A stretch of 64,000 nt of DNA from SHZL01 sp031362985. Lineage in GTDB: Bacteria > Pseudomonadota > Gammaproteobacteria > Xanthomonadales > SZUA-36. The notes under the pieces were generated by a model that ran no database searches, was not told the DNA's origin, and saw only the letters and a list, made by a program, of their open reading frames with translations. Below are positions 61,200-64,000 of this stretch, one piece after another. The translations under genes were made by a program, and so were the position numbers. The number at the start of each line of letters is the position of its first letter. Position 1 is the first letter of the stretch. The stretch lies in assembly GCA_031362985.1 (NCBI GenBank), contig JANLTO010000025.1:1-64000 (forward strand), in the 5' to 3' direction.

Positions 61200-63469
61200 G
61201 TTTTATTGCCGAGCTGAAACGCCGCAATGTATTCCGCGTGGGCATCGCCTACGCCATCACTGCGTGGCTGATCCTGCAGCTGTCCGATATCGTGCTGGAC
61301 AACATTCAAGCGCCGCACTGGGTGATGCAGGCCATCATGCTGTTGCTGGCCATCGGTTTGCCGCTGGCGCTGGTGTTCGCCTGGGCGTTCGAATTGACGC
61401 CGGAAGGGCTGAAGAAAGAAAAGGACGTAGACCCCACCCAATCGATCACGCACCAAACCGGGCACAAGCTGGACCGCACCATCATCGTCATCCTGGTGCT
61501 GGCCCTGGGTTATTTTGCCTACGACAAATTTGGCGGGGGGTCTGAAAAGGGGTCAGAGCCCTTTTCCTCCGCAGCAGCCATTGAATTCCGCCCGGGGTCA
61601 GAGAACCATTTTCAATCATCCTCGGAAACCAGCGAAACGGCGGCAGAAAATGGTTCTCTGACCCCTTTAAAATCTCTCGCCGTACTCCCCTTCGTCGACA
61701 TGAGCCCGGCCAAAGACAACGAGTACTTCACCGACGGCCTGACCGAGGAACTGCTCAACATCCTGGCGCAGATCAAGGGCCTGCAAGTGGCCGGCCGTAC
61801 CTCGTCGTTCGCGTTCAAAGGCAAAACCGAAGATCTGCGCGACATTGGCAGCAAACTGAACGTCAACACACTGCTGGAAGGCAGCGTGCGCAAGGACGAC
61901 CAGCGCCAGCGCATCCGCGTTACTGTGCAGTTGATCAACGTCGCGGATGGCTACCACATCTGGTCGGATACCTACGACCGCGACCTCGAGGATATTTTTG
62001 CCATCCAGGAAGACATTGCGCAGCAAGTGGCCGAAGCGCTGAAAATCAACCTGCTGGGTGAGGAAGAAAAGCAAGTAACGGCACCTGCCCGCACCGGCAT
62101 GAATGCCTATGACCTGTATTTGCAGGGGCTGCAAAATGTGAACTCCTATTCCTTCGAAAGCTTGCGCAAAGCTGAAAGTCAGCTGACCGAATCGCTGGCC
62201 ATAGACCCCGGCTACCTGCCCACCAAGCTGGCGCTGGCCCGGACGTGGGTCGCCCAAGCCGATGCGGGAGTGGTCCCGGCGCCAGAGGCTTTCGCCAAGG
62301 CCAATCCCTTGCTGGATGAAGTGCTGGCGGAAGACCCCGGCAACAGCGAAGCCCATGGCTATCGTGGCCAGATCCAGGATTACGAGGAGAATTACGCCGC
62401 GGCCCGCGTTTCTTTTGAGCACGCGTTAGCAGCGAATCCCAGGAATGCCAACGCCCTGACCAACTACGGACGCTTCCTGTTTGACCGCGGCGAGGTGGAA
62501 GAAGGCCTGGCCCAACTGCACGAGGCGGCCCGCATCGAGCCGTATGACACCACGGTGCAATGGGAGCTGTGTATGACCCAGGCCCTTTTGGTCGATGTGA
62601 CTGCAGGAACCCGGGAGTGTGAGCGGATTGGTGAAATACAGCCTGACAACCCGATGCAGTATTACGGCCAGGGATACATGCACATGTTCCGTGGTGAACT
62701 GGCCCAGTTTCTGTATTGGCGTCACCAGGCCGCTGAGACAGACCGGGCTGACCCGGAATTGCCGGCCGGAGGCGCACTGGTGTGGTTGGATATCGGTGAC
62801 ACGGAAAGGGCCGAAGCCGATTTGCAGAAAGCGGCCAGCCTAGATCCCGATCATCCTTTGACCCTGGCCGCACGCATTGAGCTGCTCCTGTACCAGGAAC
62901 AGTACCAGCAAGCCGTTAGCCTGGCGCAAAAAGCCCGTGACGAGAAACTTCCCGGCCGCCAGGGCTCAGATGACATTATCGACGGCTTGTTGCTAAACGA
63001 TGCTGTTCGCCGACGGGATTACGCTAAGGCGCTGGCGATTTTGCACGAAGGTTTTCCCGACGGATTGGCTTCGCCGCTGGATACCGATGATGTGGACGAT
63101 GTTTATGCCCTGGCCGGCCTGGCCTATGTGCTGAAAATGCAAAACCCCGCATCGGAACAGGCCCCCGACTTGCTCGACCATGCCGATGTGCTGAATAAGC
63201 GCTCCGATGGCCGCGTTTTTCCGTCCGAGAAACCGTTCAGACAAGCCATGATCGAGTCGGCCAGGGGTAACAAGTCCGCTGCGTTATCGTCCTTGCACGA
63301 GGCATTCGAAAAAGGTTGGCGTCTGGGCTGGCGCGATTGGATGTACCGGGACTTCCAGTTCGAGTCCCTGCACAAGGAACCCGAGTACAAAGACCTGATC
63401 GCGATGTTCGAAGCAGATATGGAGAAACAGCGCACCGAAGCTTATGAGCTGTTGGGACTGAAGCAGTGA
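61196..63469 (+). CDS. TolB_N/TPR membrane protein, paralogue 2
   Basis: A 757-residue paralogue of the previous gene: ELKRRNVFRVGIAYAITAW, three helices in the first 110 residues, linker, TolB_N-like domain (SLAVLPFVDMSPAKDNEYFTDGLTEELLNIL) and TPR repeats. The linker contains one unpaired palindromic arm (61544-61567) and then a full paired element (61594-61665), both in frame. Co-transcribed with paralogue 1 (4-nt overlap) and followed after 31 nt by paralogue 3. Confidence 0.8.
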   Translation: MSFIAELKRRNVFRVGIAYAITAWLILQLSDIVLDNIQAPHWVMQAIMLLLAIGLPLALVFAWAFELTPEGLKKEKDVDPTQSITHQTGHKLDRTIIVILVLALGYFAYDKFGGGSEKGSEPFSSAAAIEFRPGSENHFQSSSETSETAAENGSLTPLKSLAVLPFVDMSPAKDNEYFTDGLTEELLNILAQIKGLQVAGRTSSFAFKGKTEDLRDIGSKLNVNTLLEGSVRKDDQRQRIRVTVQLINVADGYHIWSDTYDRDLEDIFAIQEDIAQQVAEALKINLLGEEEKQVTAPARTGMNAYDLYLQGLQNVNSYSFESLRKAESQLTESLAIDPGYLPTKLALARTWVAQADAGVVPAPEAFAKANPLLDEVLAEDPGNSEAHGYRGQIQDYEENYAAARVSFEHALAANPRNANALTNYGRFLFDRGEVEEGLAQLHEAARIEPYDTTVQWELCMTQALLVDVTAGTRECERIGEIQPDNPMQYYGQGYMHMFRGELAQFLYWRHQAAETDRADPELPAGGALVWLDIGDTERAEADLQKAASLDPDHPLTLAARIELLLYQEQYQQAVSLAQKARDEKLPGRQGSDDIIDGLLLNDAVRRRDYAKALAILHEGFPDGLASPLDTDDVDDVYALAGLAYVLKMQNPASEQAPDLLDHADVLNKRSDGRVFPSEKPFRQAMIESARGNKSAALSSLHEAFEKGWRLGWRDWMYRDFQFESLHKEPEYKDLIAMFEADMEKQRTEAYELLGLKQ
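61544..61567 (+). repeat. unpaired palindromic arm inside paralogue 2
   Basis: These 24 nt equal the left arm found in paralogue 1 (core GGGGTCAGAGCCC), in the same reading phase (EKGSEPFS). The opposite arm is missing; a different paired element follows 26 nt later. Confidence 0.8.
61594..61665. repeat. paired inverted repeat element inside paralogue 2
   Basis: GGGGTCAGAGAACCATTTTC (61594-61613) and its exact reverse complement (61646-61665) flank a 32-nt centre. Total 72 nt, in frame (GSENHF...ENGSLTP). Confidence 0.85.
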
Positions 63470-63500
63470 ACGCAGCAATACCCCCTCCCGCCCCCTTTTC

Positions 63501-64000
63501 ATGAGCTTCTTTTCCGAACTCAAACGCCGCAATGTATTCCGCATCGCCACGGCCTACGCGATTGCCGCCTGGTTGCTGCTGCAGATCGCGGATCTCGTGC
63601 TGGACAATACCTCTGCGCCCCCCTGGGTGATCCAGAGTTTGTTCGTGATCGTCGGCGTGGGTTTCGTATTTGCCCTGATCTTTTCCTGGCTCTACGAACT
63701 CACTCCCGAAGGCGTGATGAAGGAATCCGAGGTTCCGCGTGAGCGCTCCATCACTTACCACACGGCAAAGAAACTCGATTACCTGACCATCGCGCTGCTG
63801 CTGGGCGCCGTCGCCTACCTGGTGGTGGACCGCTACGTGCTCGAGGCGCCGGTTGCCACCGTGACGGGGTCAGAGAACCATTTTCCAAAAACCGCTCAGG
63901 AAACCAACGAAGCACCAGGTGAAAATGGTTCTCTGACCCCAGTGGAACTCGCATCGTCCGGCGCAGAGCCCAATTCCATCGCGGTCCTGCCGTTTTCTGA
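63501..64000 (+). CDS. TolB_N/TPR membrane protein, paralogue 3 (partial, cut by window end)
   Basis: The first 166 residues of a third paralogue: SFFSELKRRNVFRIATAYAIAAWLL, three membrane helices (about 17-33, 42-66, 92-110), a linker and the start of the TolB_N-like domain (NSIAVLPFS), where the window ends. The linker holds a paired palindromic element (63866-63940) in the same phase as in paralogue 2. No ribosome site is visible before ATG 63501; the preceding 31 nt are very C-rich. Confidence 0.8.
   Translation, partial: MSFFSELKRRNVFRIATAYAIAAWLLLQIADLVLDNTSAPPWVIQSLFVIVGVGFVFALIFSWLYELTPEGVMKESEVPRERSITYHTAKKLDYLTIALLLGAVAYLVVDRYVLEAPVATVTGSENHFPKTAQETNEAPGENGSLTPVELASSGAEPNSIAVLPFS
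63866..63940. repeat. paired inverted repeat element inside paralogue 3
   Basis: The same 20-nt arms as in paralogue 2 (63866-63885 and 63921-63940), perfect inverted copies, flank a 35-nt centre that resembles the paralogue 2 centre (ETNEAPG versus ETSETAA). Total 75 nt, in frame. Confidence 0.85.

Overview
The window is about 64 kb of a GC-rich gammaproteobacterial chromosome. The evidence is the housekeeping order (tsaC-topA-smg-dprA-lysM opposite def-fmt-rsmB, then a DUF4390 gene, ntrY, ntrX, trkA, and glnA-DUF4124-ntrB-ntrC), aerobic hemF, and gamma-type NtrC/sigma-54 control of glnA. No genus can be named from the sequence alone. Tandem 'ELKRRNVFR' TolB_N/TPR proteins, PQQ-type dehydrogenase and CzcCBA suggest a free-living, probably aquatic, aerobe. 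No rRNA, CRISPR array, prophage or integrase gene is visible.

Layout. 1-318: 3' end of polA. 319-3474: a 3.2 kb AT-richer insert with three secreted proteins of unknown function, bounded by two diverged copies of the polA 3' end (241-318 and 3475-3552). 3554-12103: SGNH hydrolase, SnoaL-like protein, hemF, tsaC, topA, smg, dprA and a LysM protein. 12243-18216: def, a MITE-like element, fmt, rsmB, DUF4390 lipoprotein, ntrY. 18217-25564: a CzcCBA plus DmeF metal-efflux cluster that separates ntrY from ntrX and ends in a 49-nt 3' remnant of tRNA-Phe. 25871-29534: ntrX with a degenerate AAA+ domain, trkA, a TPR protein, dtd. 29513-34206: ntrC, ntrB, DUF4124, glnA, with a sigma-54 promoter and an NtrC site upstream. 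34602-36807: a CDP-glycerol glycerophosphotransferase-like protein and a PQQ-type sugar dehydrogenase.

37053-54227 is the most unusual part. A seven-gene minus-strand operon (48489 to 39863) encodes two membrane-anchored VWA proteins, a small FHA protein, a MotA/TolQ/ExbB-type channel subunit, a periplasmic trypsin-like pseudo-protease joined through a membrane segment to an FHA domain, a pseudokinase-TM-FGE-sulfatase protein and a Gln-rich exported protein. A TPR-CHAT protease with an export signal is divergent from it, 37 bp away. Both VWA proteins carry an Asp at the start of their single membrane helix, as ExbD/TolR/MotB subunits do. My inference is an ion-driven envelope machine whose B subunits are a VWA pair, coupled to FHA/pseudokinase signalling and perhaps to a CHAT protease effector. 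It resembles neither Zorya nor a T6SS in gene content. A MORN-repeat lipoprotein, an exported helical protein, a DUF3095 protein and a CsgG-like protein flank it.

54306-64000: rmuC, FMN reductase, pirin, an unknown membrane protein, a higBA toxin-antitoxin pair, and three tandem paralogous TolB_N/TPR membrane proteins (the last cut by the window end). All three paralogues carry palindromic, perfectly paired inverted repeats in frame at the same linker position.
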